Shown here: positions 31,966 to 42,535 of the stretch, piece by piece
How the letters are laid out: the number at the start of each line of letters is the position of its first letter
Position numbering within the stretch: the first letter of the stretch is position 1
Origin: Asterias rubens
Taxonomy: Eukaryota; Echinodermata; Asteroidea; Forcipulatida; Asteriidae
Direction: 5' to 3'
Length of the DNA stretch: 64,000 nucleotides
NCBI RefSeq assembly: GCF_902459465.1
Contig: NC_047070.1
Span: forward strand, 4,576,554 to 4,640,553
Translations under genes and position numbers: made by a program
The notes under the pieces: generated by a model
Told to the model about the DNA's origin: nothing
What the model saw: only the letters and a program-made list of their open reading frames with translations
Databases searched by the model: none

Positions 31966-32432
31966 GTGCGATGAGCCGGTTAGGGGGAGACTTTGCAGGG
32001 GGCGGTGGCGAGCTTGCTGGGTGGCGAGATGATGACCAGCATTCCTGAAGGTATACCTGCAGTCTACACAGTATCAAATCCATGACAAACCATAATACAC
32101 CATTTTTTATTTGCTTTTGAATTAATTGTGGCCATGGATTTGATGAAGTTTTAATCAATAATGATGAATAAATACAATGTCAAAGATTTTATTTATGATG
32201 TGCTTATTCATAGAGCTGAGTCAGCAGAAAATAATATTGCTTCAAAATTTACTGCTTAGCAAAACTGAACAGGGTCAGTACTTGTCACAAATTGTACACG
32301 TCTTTGGCATACAATTTTAGCTGGTAACCTTGTCTAGTAAGCTTATTTGTTTGTGCTTGGCTACTTTTTGTGCTTATCAGCTGCTTCAAGAAATTGGGCC
32401 GGGGTCAAACCAACAGAAGCAAAGAGGCACCG

Positions 32433-32889
32433 CAGTCTACCCGCAGTACATTAATAAGTCTCCTTTGTGATTTTTCTGCGCGAGTTGGCGTGATTTTTCA
32501 TGCGTGACCTCGGTTTGAATACTAATTAGTCCAAAGGGCTTCTGAAATTCAGTCTTTTTCGGCCTTATCTGAAAAGTATTGACATAAATAATGTAGAAGT
32601 ACACTGAAATGGAAAGCATATCTGTCGTGTTGTATGAAAAAATATCTTGTTGCGTTTGAGTTGAACCGCTTGTTTTTATACATGACGACAGATATGCTCT
32701 TCGTTTCAATTTACTGGTACATTTAAATATTTTGGTTGAGACTTTTCAGAAAAGGCTGAAAATGACCGAATTCCACAAGCCCTTTTGACTAATTAGTATA
32801 CACATGATAGAGGTCACGCATGAAAAAAACGATGCATATCCCTGCAGATAAATAACAAAGGAGATTAGTGTACTCCTGCGGGTAGACTG
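32433..32889. repeat. 457-bp foldback MITE (CAGTCTACCCGCAG ends)
   Basis: The left end CAGTCTACCCGCAGTACATT is matched by a right end reading CTGCGGGTAGACTG. Subterminal pairs include AGTCTCCTTTGT/ACAAAGGAGATT, CATGCGTGACCT/AGGTCACGCATG and GACTAATTAGTA/TACTAATTAGTC. It has no functional ORF. Confidence 0.7.
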
Positions 32890-34044
32890 TACTGACCGAC
32901 AAGACTTAATTCTTCGACGACCGACTTACTTGTTTGTCTCCCTCAACGTTCATTTACAAATAGCAATTTCGCGCCAATTCACAAAGGCTGACCAAGCACT
33001 GAAGTAAAGGATTTATCGCTAGCGGTGGAGACGGAACTTTAACTCGTTGTAATTGATGAAAACAAGGTTTATACGGAAACGTTTCCATATCATATGTGGT
33101 AACCCTTCTTCTCAGGTAAGAAAACAATTCAGTGGTTTTGGAGTTAGTTAACGCTAGATAAATTGGTGGCGACATGCGGAAAATTATCATGAGGGTAAAA
33201 TTTAATAAGTGCTGGCACAAGTTGTGGCAGTTGCACTGGCACTATACACAAAAGTTTCCGTATGGTGCCACCACTTTTTCATTCGATATGAAATATGCCG
33301 CAATGGAATGTGAATCTGTTGAAATAAATGGCTTGTTGCAGGTAAGATTTTTAGTTATGAAGCTTTGAAAATTTTCCGCCCCAGAAACGGGCCTTAATAA
33401 TTAGGACTCTGTATCTGTGTACAGAGGAAGAGTCCTAATTAGGGCTATGGTGCCCTGTGCTTTTGTTGTGGTGCCCTCACTCTTCAAGGTTCCAATACAA
33501 AAGTACATTTTCCCCATAGAAGTGACCCTTACCAGACCAGGGCCCAATTTCATAGAGAGAGCTGCTTAAGCAGAAAATATTGCTGAACAATTTTTCTGCT
33601 AAGGGGCTAAGCAGAAATGAGCAGGAAACCAGTCACAATTTGTTCGTGTGACATGGTATTTTAGCTGGTAACCAGAGTCCAGTTAGCATAATAATTTGTG
33701 CTTAAAGACCATACAAAATACCCCCCTTCAGCCATCTACATTTAAAAGATCTGTATTTTAGTACCTTACCTTATTCCTAGATTTTTACACTCATCTTGTA
33801 TTTGAGAAAAAAACAAAATTCGCAACATAAGGGCTTCCCCAAACACGAGCACCTTTCACCGATGGCAGCAAACATATTGCCAAAAATAGTGACGTGTCTG
33901 GACATGTGGTTTCTTCGGGTTTATTCGCTGCCGCCTGCACACGACCCGCTAGTGCACAGCAATGGTCTGGTTGCCAAGCAATGCCCCTTCATGTACTTAG
34001 TTCATCTCTCCATCTTTTGTTTTGTCTTGCTCTTTTTCGTAAAG
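32890..34044. other. Intergenic or intronic stretch with small hairpin
   Basis: A hairpin at about 33400-33440 pairs TAATTAGGACTCT with AGAGTCCTAATTA. A GGGCCCAATTTCAT-type repeat lies at 33540-33710. A frame at about 33200-33342 ends LLQ before a GTAAGA donor and might be an exon, but its content (rich in Trp, His and Tyr) gives no family. Nothing else is recognised. Confidence 0.3.
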
Positions 34045-34166
34045 GATTCCAAAGTACAGTGAACGGCAAAAGAGCGCCTTCCAGATGCGCAAGGAGGAAG
34101 GGGGGTCGGTCTTCATGGCCTCATTCCAAGAGAAACAACTGCTACTTGAGGAGAGGAAAGAAAACA
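34045..34166 (+). CDS. Probable internal exon of an unidentified gene
   Basis: A long pyrimidine tract and acceptor (TCTTTTTCGTAAAG) and a consensus donor (AAAACA then GTAAGT at 34167) bound 122 bases. The only fully open frame reads PKYSERQKSAFQMRKEEGGS, then VFMASFQEKQLLLEERKEN. The peptide is charged and helix-forming, as in regulatory or DNA-binding proteins with coiled segments, but I do not recognise a family. The following intron appears to be the target of the LTR retrotransposon at 34315. I could not find the next exon after 42216. Confidence 0.4.
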
Positions 34167-34314
34167 GTAAGTACAGACCTGCATCATACTGCCATCATGC
34201 CGGTCATGTTCAATGTATCCAATAACAGTATTGAATGCTAATACTCATTGTACAAAAAGGAACCAGACCATACATCTTCCAGCCTTGGTTTGGTTACATT
34301 GATTTCCATGGAAG

Positions 34315-34928
34315 TGTGATGAATCAATATTTTATGATACCCATGGGCATTTCGTTAATTACGGTGATAAAAAGTTTGTTGAATGACTTTGGTAAACGAT
34401 AGAGGGCGCCATTGTACTTAAACGGTAGTCGCACGGATACAAATGTCAAGGATGTAAAAAGGCATAACTTTTTGGATTATTTTATCTGAGAAAGAATTTG
34501 GGTCTCAATCTCGTCTTTATTCTTGTATGTAATGTAATTGTACCCATTATTACAAATATTCACTATGCTATTTTCAATATTCAGCTCATTATAGGTGAGT
34601 TTGGTAATTAATCAGTGTGTAGCGTAGTAATTTTAGCCGGTTTAGGCGGAGGGGTCTATTTGTTGCGTCCTTTTTCGTTGTTGGTCTCTAAATGAGTGTC
34701 ACGTATGACAATGATGAGAGGGTAAAATCCAACATTCGGGGTGGAGGAAGAAGTTGGAGAGACCCGCTCATGGAGCCAGTTTGATTGCCAATAAATAGAG
34801 GAACGGATCGGTTGGTTTTCTTCGGATGGTGAATAAATCTGTCAGCAGAGTAACGTATCAGTGAGCAACCCAAAAACAAGGTGTCAGGCCTTCCTTAATT
34901 GTCTCCGGACTGATAACAAAACACTACA
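34315..34928 (+). repeat. 5' LTR
   Basis: 614 bp, starts TGTGATGAATCAATATTTTA and ends GATAACAAAACACTACA. It matches the 3' LTR along its length. CAATAAATAGAGG (about 34789) and GAATAAATCTG (about 34831) are candidate polyadenylation hexamers in the LTR. The antisense ORF inside is duplicated in the other LTR and has no support. Confidence 0.93.
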
Positions 34929-34932
34929 AATT

Positions 34933-34949
34933 TGGTAACACGGATGGGG
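34933..34949 (+). promoter_or_regulatory. Candidate tRNA primer-binding site
   Basis: TGGTAACACGGATGGGG begins four bases after the 5' LTR. It starts with TGG, complementary to a tRNA CCA tail, as expected for a minus-strand primer site. I cannot say from memory which tRNA would match. Confidence 0.6.
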
Positions 34950-35434
34950 TTGCTTTAATCTGCTGCTTTGCTGGTTGTCGTCCAGTACATTGAGGGCATT
35001 GGCCGAGTTCTGAAGAGGGAGTGAGGATCCAAGTGGAGGACAGCGACTGGAATAGCCTGTGGCAGTGCAAGTGGAGAAGCCCGGTGGCGGTAGTGCTGTT
35101 GGACCCTTTTGGAGCTACGAACTCAACCTTTACATGTGCATGTACATGTGAAATCTAATGACTCTGAACTGAACTGGACTGAACTGGTTGATCAGCAGTG
35201 AGGTGGGATTATGCGATTCAATTCGCACATTGTTGGTAGGATTTAGATAGGCCTATATATAGTTTGTTAGTCAGTAAATTTTACCTGATAATGTATAGGT
35301 GTTAGTTTTATTCCTAGTGAAAACCAACCGGTCCTGTTGAAGCAAATTTACTTGGGTTTAGGTGTTTATGACTTAATTTTGATTGTACAAATTGGTTAGC
35401 CTTCAATAACTGAATCATAATTTCTTGACTCACA

Positions 35435-36196
35435 ATGGCCGTACCAGAGGCTGATCTTGTGACGCGCTTGGTCGCAGGGCTGACCGAGGCACTTTGGCAA
35501 GATAAACCGAAGAATGTCATTCAGAGGCCCTTGAAGTTGGGTAAATACTATGGTAGGCCTAGTAAACCGGGAGATCCGACCATTATTGAATGGCTTGAAG
35601 ATGCAGAGGTTTATCTGCAACAATGTCGTATCCCTGAGGTAGATAGGGCTAAAGTGGTTGTCCACCACCTCGCGGGTGTTGCTCGCGATGAGATCAAATG
35701 CCACAATGAGAATGTAACGGGTGACTATGCAGCGCTAAAAAAACTCCTTCGGCGTCAGTTTGGGGCAGAGGAGTCAGTACAGGCCCTTCAGAAGGCCCTT
35801 TTTGAAAGACGGCAAAGGGAAGACGAATCCCTTATGGATTTTTCCCGCTCGCTCATGCGAATGCATGATCGGATTTTAGAGGTTGCTACAGAAACAGAGA
35901 AAGATGCATTGAAGGGTTTGAGAGATAGGGTTTTGATTGGGCAGTTTGTGGCGGGCGCAAGGAATCAAGGTGTCAGGCTTGAGCTGAGGCGCTTAGAGTT
36001 GGCTGAACCGGATCAGGATTTTACCGAAATGAGGGATTCAGCTCGCGAGTTGTTCAGAGATCTAGAGGAGTACCCTCGGGGTTCTCGACGTGGTGCAAGT
36101 GTGCACTTGCATCACCTAGGTACAGAAAATGATCAGGAAGGCGGCAGGACAGGCCCCCGATTCGCTGTTTTTATTGTAAACGCCCAGGTCACATGA
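35435..36196 (+). CDS. gag: Retrotransposon Gag (capsid part)
   Basis: A 253-codon frame starting at ATG 35435, about 500 bases after the LTR. It carries a retrotransposon-gag-type capsid: PTIIEWLEDAEVYLQQCRIP, AKVVVHHLAGVARDEIKCHN, YAALKKLLRRQFGAEESVQA and RQREDESLMDFSRSLMRMHD. The frame stops at 36196 shortly after a run of five C at about 36150. The nucleocapsid zinc knuckle lies immediately downstream in the -1 frame (36160-36306) as CFYCKRPGHMKHEC, a CCHC box with C-x2-C-x4-H-x4-C spacing. Either one base is missing in the C run of this copy, or a frameshift is used. The zinc-knuckle frame ends at 36309 and pol is in the next -1 frame. Confidence 0.85.
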   Translation: MAVPEADLVTRLVAGLTEALWQDKPKNVIQRPLKLGKYYGRPSKPGDPTIIEWLEDAEVYLQQCRIPEVDRAKVVVHHLAGVARDEIKCHNENVTGDYAALKKLLRRQFGAEESVQALQKALFERRQREDESLMDFSRSLMRMHDRILEVATETEKDALKGLRDRVLIGQFVAGARNQGVRLELRRLELAEPDQDFTEMRDSARELFRDLEEYPRGSRRGASVHLHHLGTENDQEGGRTGPRFAVFIVNAQVT

Positions 36197-36203
36197 AGCA
36201 TGA

Positions 36204-39200
36204 GTGTAAACTTCGTATGGCTCACGAAAAAGCGAATGGGGGGCAAGGGCAGGCTATGGGAGATGCACAAAACACAGGGTCGGGAAACCAGACTTCTCTG
36301 CCACTGTAGGCCGAGTGACAGAGGAACAATCTGGAAAGGCCTCACCAGTTGGAAGTGTAACAGAGAAGTCTTATGAAGACATACTAACCAGTCTAGTAAA
36401 AGAGAGCCCCAAGGCTCATATTGCTTTGGCTGGAGTGCCAGTGGAATGTATCCTCGATACCGGGGCAGAGACTTCTCTGATTAGCGCCTCTTTTTATAGG
36501 GATCACCTTGCAGGGAAATTGAGTGGAGTCAAAACTCTAGGTACTTACCTGCGTGTGTTTGGGGCAGGGAATAGTGAGGTACCAATTGAGGGGTACATAC
36601 ATGCCCCACTGATGGTACATAACCAGACTATTGATGCACATTTTTTGGTGGTCAAAGAATTTCCTAAGGCAGGGAATCATAAAAGTTTTCCAGTATTGTT
36701 GGGTTGCAATGTCCTTCATAAGCTGAAGGATATAGAGGTTGATTTAGAACAAAAAGATGCAGATGCATGGACAATGGCCATTAATTGGTATAGTCTGACT
36801 AAAAACCCAGTAGTTGAGGGGTCACATGGGGCAAATAAGTGTGTACGGGACCCACTGGGTGCTCGTACAGGTAGAAATCCAGTACATTTGTTGCCTAGGG
36901 AAGTGCGTAGTATAACCTGCTATGTTCAGGCTAATCAAAGTAGCCTTGACGGGCAAACTGTCCTTGTTGAGGGTCTATCTAGCTGTGCAGATAGTGGAGG
37001 TCAAACCAGTAACATAGATGGAAATTGCCGCGTTTACGATCTGTGTACAGTAGTTAGTGGTAGAACTGTAAATGTGTTGGTAGCGAATGTAGGGATGCGG
37101 GTGATTGAATTGTCCCCACACACAAAGCTTGCTTACGTGACTGAGGTATCCTCAAAGACAAATGTTGCACTTGAGACGGGTGTGGATTGTGTTCATGTTG
37201 TAGTGAATCATTGTCTGTCAGAGTCTGGGGAATATTTAGACACTGGTCGTACTGAGGGAGCCCCTGGTGTCGATTCCAATGAGTTAGACATTGAGATGGG
37301 GGATGCTGTAGAGTCACGGGCAAGAGAGTTGTATGTGTTTGAGGATGGGTCAGAGTACCAACTTCCTTATGGATTAAGTCTTGATTTATGCGCTGATTTG
37401 TGTAAGGAAGACCAGGACAAAATTGTGCAATTAATTCAGAAACATGATAAGGTGTTCTCGCAGAATTCGTTGGATTTAGGACTTTGTGATAAGGTTCCCC
37501 ACAAGATTGACACTACTGATGATAAATCAATTAGCCAGCCTTACAGACGAATTCCGCCGCAACATTTTAGAGAAGTTAGGGAATTACTCCAGAAGTTTCT
37601 TGATCAAGGTATCATACAAAAGAGTAAAAGCCCCTATGCCAGCCCCATTGTATTGGTCCAAAAGAAGGATGGGTCGCTAAGGATTTGTGTTGATTATAGG
37701 AGGCTTAATGCCAAAACAGTACGAGACTCATTTCCATTGCCTCGTATCGAGGAGTCGCTGGAGGCGCTCCAGGGTGCAAGGTACTTTTCTTCATTAGATT
37801 TAGCCCATGGATACCATCAGGTTGTAATGGACTCAGAATCAATAAGTAAAACTGCATTCAGAGTACCTTTTGGGCTGTTCGAATATACGAGAATGCCGTT
37901 CGGGCTGGTAAATGCCCCTGGAACCTTTCAGAGAGTGATGGAGATGTGCCTTGGTGACTTGAATTTATCAGAGCTTTTAATCTATTTAGATGACATCCTG
38001 GTATATTCCTCTACGGTACAGGAACACATAGATAGGCTTGACAGAGTCTTCACTAGATTGGCAGATTTTGGACTTAAGATCAAGGGTGCAAAGTGCAAGT
38101 TATTTCGTAGGCATGTGTCTTACTTAGGACATGTGGTAGGGCCAGAGGGTGTTGCAGTAGACAATGACAAGATTAAGAGAATTGAGGATTGGCCAATACC
38201 TAAGACAGGGGCACAATTGCGGTCATTTCTTGGTCTGGCCGGTTATTACCGGCGCTTTGTACCCGGCTTTTCAAAAATTGCCGCACCCTTGCATGCTTTA
38301 GTGCCCTCACTGGCTAAGGGAAATTCGAGATCCAAACCTTCGCCATTTTGTTGGAGTTCTGAGGCACAGGTGGCCTTTGATACATTAAAGCAGACCTTGA
38401 CGCAAGCACCAGTGCTTGCATATCCAGATTTTTCTAGGCCATTTGTGTTGGAGATAGATGCCTCCTTGCAGGGTTTAGGAGCTTGTTTAGCTCAGTGCGA
38501 CAAGGAAGGCAAGAGACATCCAGTTGCATTTGCTAGTCGGGGGCTGAGGGGGGCTGAAGCTAGGTACCCCGATTTTAGTTCTTTTAAGTTGGAGCTTTTG
38601 TCCCTAAAATGGGCTGTGGTTGATAAATTTAGAGATTATCTCCTTGGGGTACCATTTACAGTGCTAACAGATAATAACCCCTTATCTTATCTACAGACAG
38701 CTAAGTTGGGCGCATGTGAAATGCGCTGGATAGCACAACTTGCAGCTTTTACCTTTGATGTGAAATTTAGATCAGGGGCTAGTAATCGTGTAGCGGATGC
38801 ACTAAGTCGCAACCCAAGTCACTCACTAACAGGGGAAGTTGAGGAAATACTGCAATGTAAGGTCCACTCCACAGTGGTTCCATTGCAACATATAGAGGTA
38901 CATAAGGTATTAACTTCTCATGATACAAAGGCTGGACCTCCACAGGTTAAGTGTCAATCAGGTATTTTCCCATCGTGGACACCAGAGCAGCTGTCTGCCC
39001 TACAAAGGGCTGATCCAGTGCTGAAGTGTATCTGGGAACGTTGGGATCAAGGTTGGAAACCGAATGAAGTTTTTCAGGCTGAAAGGGAGGAGCCAGTAGA
39101 AATCCAATCGTGGTTGTGGCAGTGGCCCAGGTTCATAGAAAAGGATGGTGTTTTACATCGTCGTGTCATGGACCCATTGCATGGTGAACTAGATCAAGTA

Positions 39201-40499
39201 CTGATGCCCACAAGTTTACAACAGAGGGTGTTAGAGGGTTGTCATGATGGGTGGGGGCATCAAGGTGTTGTGAGAACGTGTGCCCTCCTGAGGCGGCGGG
39301 TGTTTTGGCCCAAAATGGCTGGTTCAGTGCGTCGGCATATCGGTCATTGTGAACAATGTGTAATCTCTAAGGCGTCAGAGCCTCAAGCAAAAGTGCATAT
39401 GCGGCACCTTTTAGCATTTCGACCACTCGAAGTGCTAGCCATAGATTTTGTCAAAATTGATCGAGGGGCAGGAGGCTATGAGGATGTTCTGGTCATGACC
39501 GACATCTATACAAAATTTGTACAGGCATATCCGTGTAAGGATCAACATGCAGTAACTGTTGCCAAAGTCTTGAGGAATCAGTGGTTTTCCAAATATGGAA
39601 TACCTTGTCGTTTGCACAGCGACCAGGGTCGGAATTTTGAAGGGGAAGTTGTGAGGGAATTGTGTGCATTGTACGGCATGAAAAAGACCAGAACAACTCC
39701 TTACCACCCCGAGGGGAACGCTCAAACAGAGCGCTTCAACCGGACTCTGTTTGGACTCATTAAGTCCATGGATGAGCGGGATAGGCGGAGGTGGCCTGAC
39801 CTTTTACAGCACCTTGTATTTGTGTATAATGCTACTCCGCATTGCACCACTGGAGTAGCGCCGTATTTGCTTATGTTTGGTAGGGAACCATTGATACCTC
39901 TAGACCAGATGTTGGGGAGAACTGATAACGATTGGGATCAAGATTTTGTCAGAGAACAATCTTCTTTGCTCTCTAGAGCTAGTGAGTTAGTAAAGGAACG
40001 AGTAGCAAAAAGCTGCAATCGCAACAAGGCTACTTATGATAGGAAAGTAAAACCTAGCAAACCTATTGAGATTGGGTCCCATGTTCTACTCAGAAAATGC
40101 GCATTCAAGGGACGCCACAAACTGGCTGACAAGTTTGAAAGAGACCCATATGTGGTCGTTTGGATAAATGAGCATAGCGATGTATTTCGTATCCGTCCCT
40201 TGAAGGGGGGCCCAGAAAGAGTAGTTAATAGAAAACTCTTGCGGTTAGATCCCTTTGCAGAAAGTGACACAGAAAATGAGAGTGATGAGTCTGATGGAGA
40301 TTCAGATTGGGAGGTCCTACACACTGAGCCTTCAGGGGATCAGTCTCTGGTTCAAGATTTACAGGGCGTGAGCAATGTAGAAGTAGGGGAGCCCCCAAGT
40401 TTACATTGCCCTGCATCTGAGCACCTAAGAAGTTCTCAACGAACTACAAGGGGTAAACACAGCAATCCATTCAGATTGCCCTGTTCAGCTATTAAGTGA
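36204..40499 (+). CDS. pol: Retrotransposon Pol polyprotein (PR-RT-RNH-IN)
   Basis: The frame is open from 36204, overlaps the zinc-knuckle frame by about 100 bases, and has no ATG at its head (the first alternative start is a GTG at 36315), so it is presumably made by -1 frameshifting. Numbered from 36315: protease DTGA at 48-51; reverse transcriptase with CVDYRRLNAKT, SSLDLAHGYHQV, MPFGLVNAP and the catalytic YLDD at 557-560; RNase H with EIDAS (Asp 715) and LTDNNPL; integrase with an HHCC finger around 977-1015 (ending HCEQC) and the catalytic triad Asp 1044 (AIDFV), Asp 1103 (HSDQGRNF) and Glu 1139 (QTERFN), with D-x35-E spacing; then a GPY/F-like module (FERDPYVVVW). No chromodomain is evident. 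The tail is acidic (ESDTENESDESDGDSDWE). All catalytic residues are present. Confidence 0.95.
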
Positions 40500-40750
40500 T
40501 TTGTCTTTACTCTGGTGGCGGGGGTTCTCAGTGATTGCAGAAGGTCAGGGAGTTGTCTTGCTGGAAAGACTTGGGGCATCCAGTTTCCGCAATGGCACAC
40601 CTTACTGTAGGGCACCACTGGGTATTCTGGCTACCAGTGGACTGACATGGGTGTTAGGAAATTGTGTAAATTTGTAATTGATTAAGTGGTAAAGGAGTGG
40701 GTTGATAGGGCTTCCTCCCCCTTTTGTAGTATTGTGTTCTTAAACGGAAA

Positions 40751-41332
40751 ATGAGTTTTGTCCTTTTTGGGCACAGTTTTGTTAAACGCTTGAAAAGGAA
40801 GCGAGGTTCTCAGTTTAAAATTGAGTTACAGAGTAAGGTAGTTCCTGTTACATGTATTGGTGAGGGCGGTCTCACTTTAAGTAGGATTCGGGCAAGGCCG
40901 AGGAAGTATTATGAATATTTACGGCAAGCAAATCCTTTAGTTTTAATTATTGACTTGGGTACAAATGATTTGTGTTCTAAAAATGTTAATCCAAACCAAG
41001 TGCATTCTTCACTCTGTGACTTTGTGTATGAGTTACCCAAGAGGGGTATTAACCCAGAGGTAATAGTGTTTCTGCCAGTACTCCCTAGGACAGGAGGTTT
41101 ACGGGGTGGTCAGGTCTCACTCGAAGAATTTAATGATCGAGCAGAGAGATTTAATGATCTTATTCAGCAGTCGACCTTTGTGGAAGACCAATGGTGGTTG
41201 TGGGAGCACAGAGGGTTAAAGAACTCTCGGTATAACCTTGATGGGGTCCACCTGAACACTTCGGGAATGGCACTGTATGAGAAAACGCTTCGTCAGATAA
41301 CAAAGTACTTTGAATCTCGCATATGGGCATAA
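40751..41332 (+). CDS. SGNH/GDSL-hydrolase-like ORF3 in the retrotransposon
   Basis: A 193-codon ORF in the position where env would sit, 251 bases after pol stops and inside the element (3' LTR starts at 41603). All four SGNH blocks are present: block I VLFGHSFVKRL with the nucleophile candidate Ser 9; block II GEGGLTL (Gly 39/40); block III IDLGTNDL with Asn 72; block V DGVHLN with Asp 164 and His 167. SGNH enzymes are esterases or lipases acting on acyl or acetyl esters. Length fits a minimal SGNH domain. There is no signal peptide or membrane segment, so it is not an envelope protein. SGNH domains are known in CR1-type LINE ORF1 and in some tyrosine-recombinase elements; I do not recall one as a separate ORF in gypsy elements. 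The substrate is unknown. Confidence 0.8.
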   Translation: MSFVLFGHSFVKRLKRKRGSQFKIELQSKVVPVTCIGEGGLTLSRIRARPRKYYEYLRQANPLVLIIDLGTNDLCSKNVNPNQVHSSLCDFVYELPKRGINPEVIVFLPVLPRTGGLRGGQVSLEEFNDRAERFNDLIQQSTFVEDQWWLWEHRGLKNSRYNLDGVHLNTSGMALYEKTLRQITKYFESRIWA

Positions 41333-41593
41333 TTAATGTCAGATGATAATATGCTAATTGTGTTTTCTTGTAGGTTTAAAGAAAAACAAAAAGTTTGGTT
41401 AAATACATGTAACTTTTGTTCAAATATTTTCTCTGTTCTATAAAGCAAATATGGGTTGGTGCGAGAAAGATGGTATACATATTGTATTTTGGTGATTAGT
41501 ATGATTCGCTTATTTGTAAGATTAAGGGGAACATTTTTATCCTCATGTGATGCTGAATCATTCAATCGATCCTCAGGAGTTGATCGAACTAGT

Positions 41594-41602
41594 AGGGGAG
41601 AA
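41594..41602 (+). promoter_or_regulatory. Polypurine tract
   Basis: AGGGGAGAA lies immediately before the TG of the 3' LTR, the expected place for the plus-strand primer. Confidence 0.75.
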
Positions 41603-42216
41603 TGTGATGAATCAATATTTTATGATACCCATGGGCATTTCGTTAATTACGGTGATAAAAAGTTTGTTGAATGACTTTGGTAAACGATAGAGGGCGCCAT
41701 TGTACTTAAACGGTAGTCGCACGGATACAAATGTCAAGGATGTAAAAAGACATAACTTTTTGGATTATTTTATCTGAGAAAGAATTTGGGTCTCAATCTC
41801 GTCTTTATTCTTGTATGTAATGTAATTGTACCCATTATTACAAATATTCACTATGCTATTTTCAATATTCAGCTCATTATAGGTGAGTTTGGTAATTAAT
41901 CAGTGTGTAGCGTAGTAATTTTAGCCGGTTTAGGCGGAGGGGTCTATTTGTTGCGTCCTTTTTCGTTGTTGGTCTCTAAATGAGTGTCACGTATGACAAT
42001 GATGAGAGGGTAAAATCCAACATTCGGGGTGGAGGAAGAAGTTGGAGAGACCCGCTCATGGAGCCAGTTTGATTGCCAATAAATAGAGGAACGGATCGGT
42101 TGGTTTTCTTCGGATGGTGAATAAATCTGTCAGCAGAGTAACGTATCAGTGAGCAACCCAAAAACAAGGTGTCAGGCCTTCCTTAATTGTCTCCGGACTG
42201 ATAACAAAACACTACA
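41603..42216 (+). repeat. 3' LTR
   Basis: 614 bp, starts TGTGATGAATCAATATTTTA and ends ACAAAACACTACA. Followed by the target duplication GAAG. One mismatch to the 5' LTR was seen by eye. Confidence 0.93.
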
Positions 42217-42220
42217 GAAG

Positions 42221-42535
42221 AAAATCAAGATGGCCACACCATAATAAAAGTCTGTTGTATCTTACAATTTCATTATTGGCCTGTGGACATCCATTTCAAT
42301 TTAAAACTGTGTGGAAATATTTGAGGTTTCTTATAAGTCTGTTCAATGAGAGGCGTCCTTGGGTCTCATATTTCAAACATAGCGCTCCAGGCATGCAACT
42401 CTTCCGCCGGTCCGCGGTTTACGCATTTTAGCGCTTTGCATCCTTTGGAAAAGGCGCTTTATAAATTCGGTTATTATTATTAATTATTATTATTATTATT
42501 AATTATTATTATTTATTATTATTTATTACAGCTGT
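42221..42535. other. Flank of the retrotransposon and tail of a LINE
   Basis: At about 42415-42475 the sequence (TTAGCGCTTTGCATCCTTTG, AAGGCGCTTTATAAATTCGG) followed by (TTA)n is the typical 3' end of a CR1/L2-like LINE. The (TTA)n tract runs into GCTGTTGCTGTTGCTGTTG at about 42531, where the 12-bp satellite begins. Confidence 0.55.

Larger units (their letters stand above)
34315..42216 (+). mobile_element. Young Ty3/gypsy-type LTR retrotransposon with an SGNH-hydrolase ORF
   Basis: A complete 7,902-bp element: 614-bp LTRs starting TG and ending CA, flanked by the 4-bp target duplication GAAG (34311-34314 and 42217-42220), a primer-binding site at 34933, gag, pol in the order protease-reverse transcriptase-RNase H-integrase (the Ty3/gypsy order), a third ORF, and a polypurine tract before the 3' LTR. 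By eye the LTRs differ at one base (a G at about 34465 against A at about 41753), so the insertion is recent. Pol is open throughout; gag shows a frame change before its zinc knuckle. It copies through RNA in cytoplasmic particles and integrates in the nucleus. Confidence 0.93.

Noticed and set aside
33174..33368. Candidate exon with a donor after LLQ
   Set aside because: Unusual composition, no clear acceptor, and phase incompatible with the exon at 34045.
34688..34879. Antisense ORF in the 5' LTR, duplicated at 41976-42167
   Set aside because: Its duplication simply follows the identical LTRs, and no coding features are seen.
40751..41332. Envelope gene, which would make the element an errantivirus
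   Set aside because: No signal peptide, membrane segment or fusion features; the SGNH blocks explain the ORF better.
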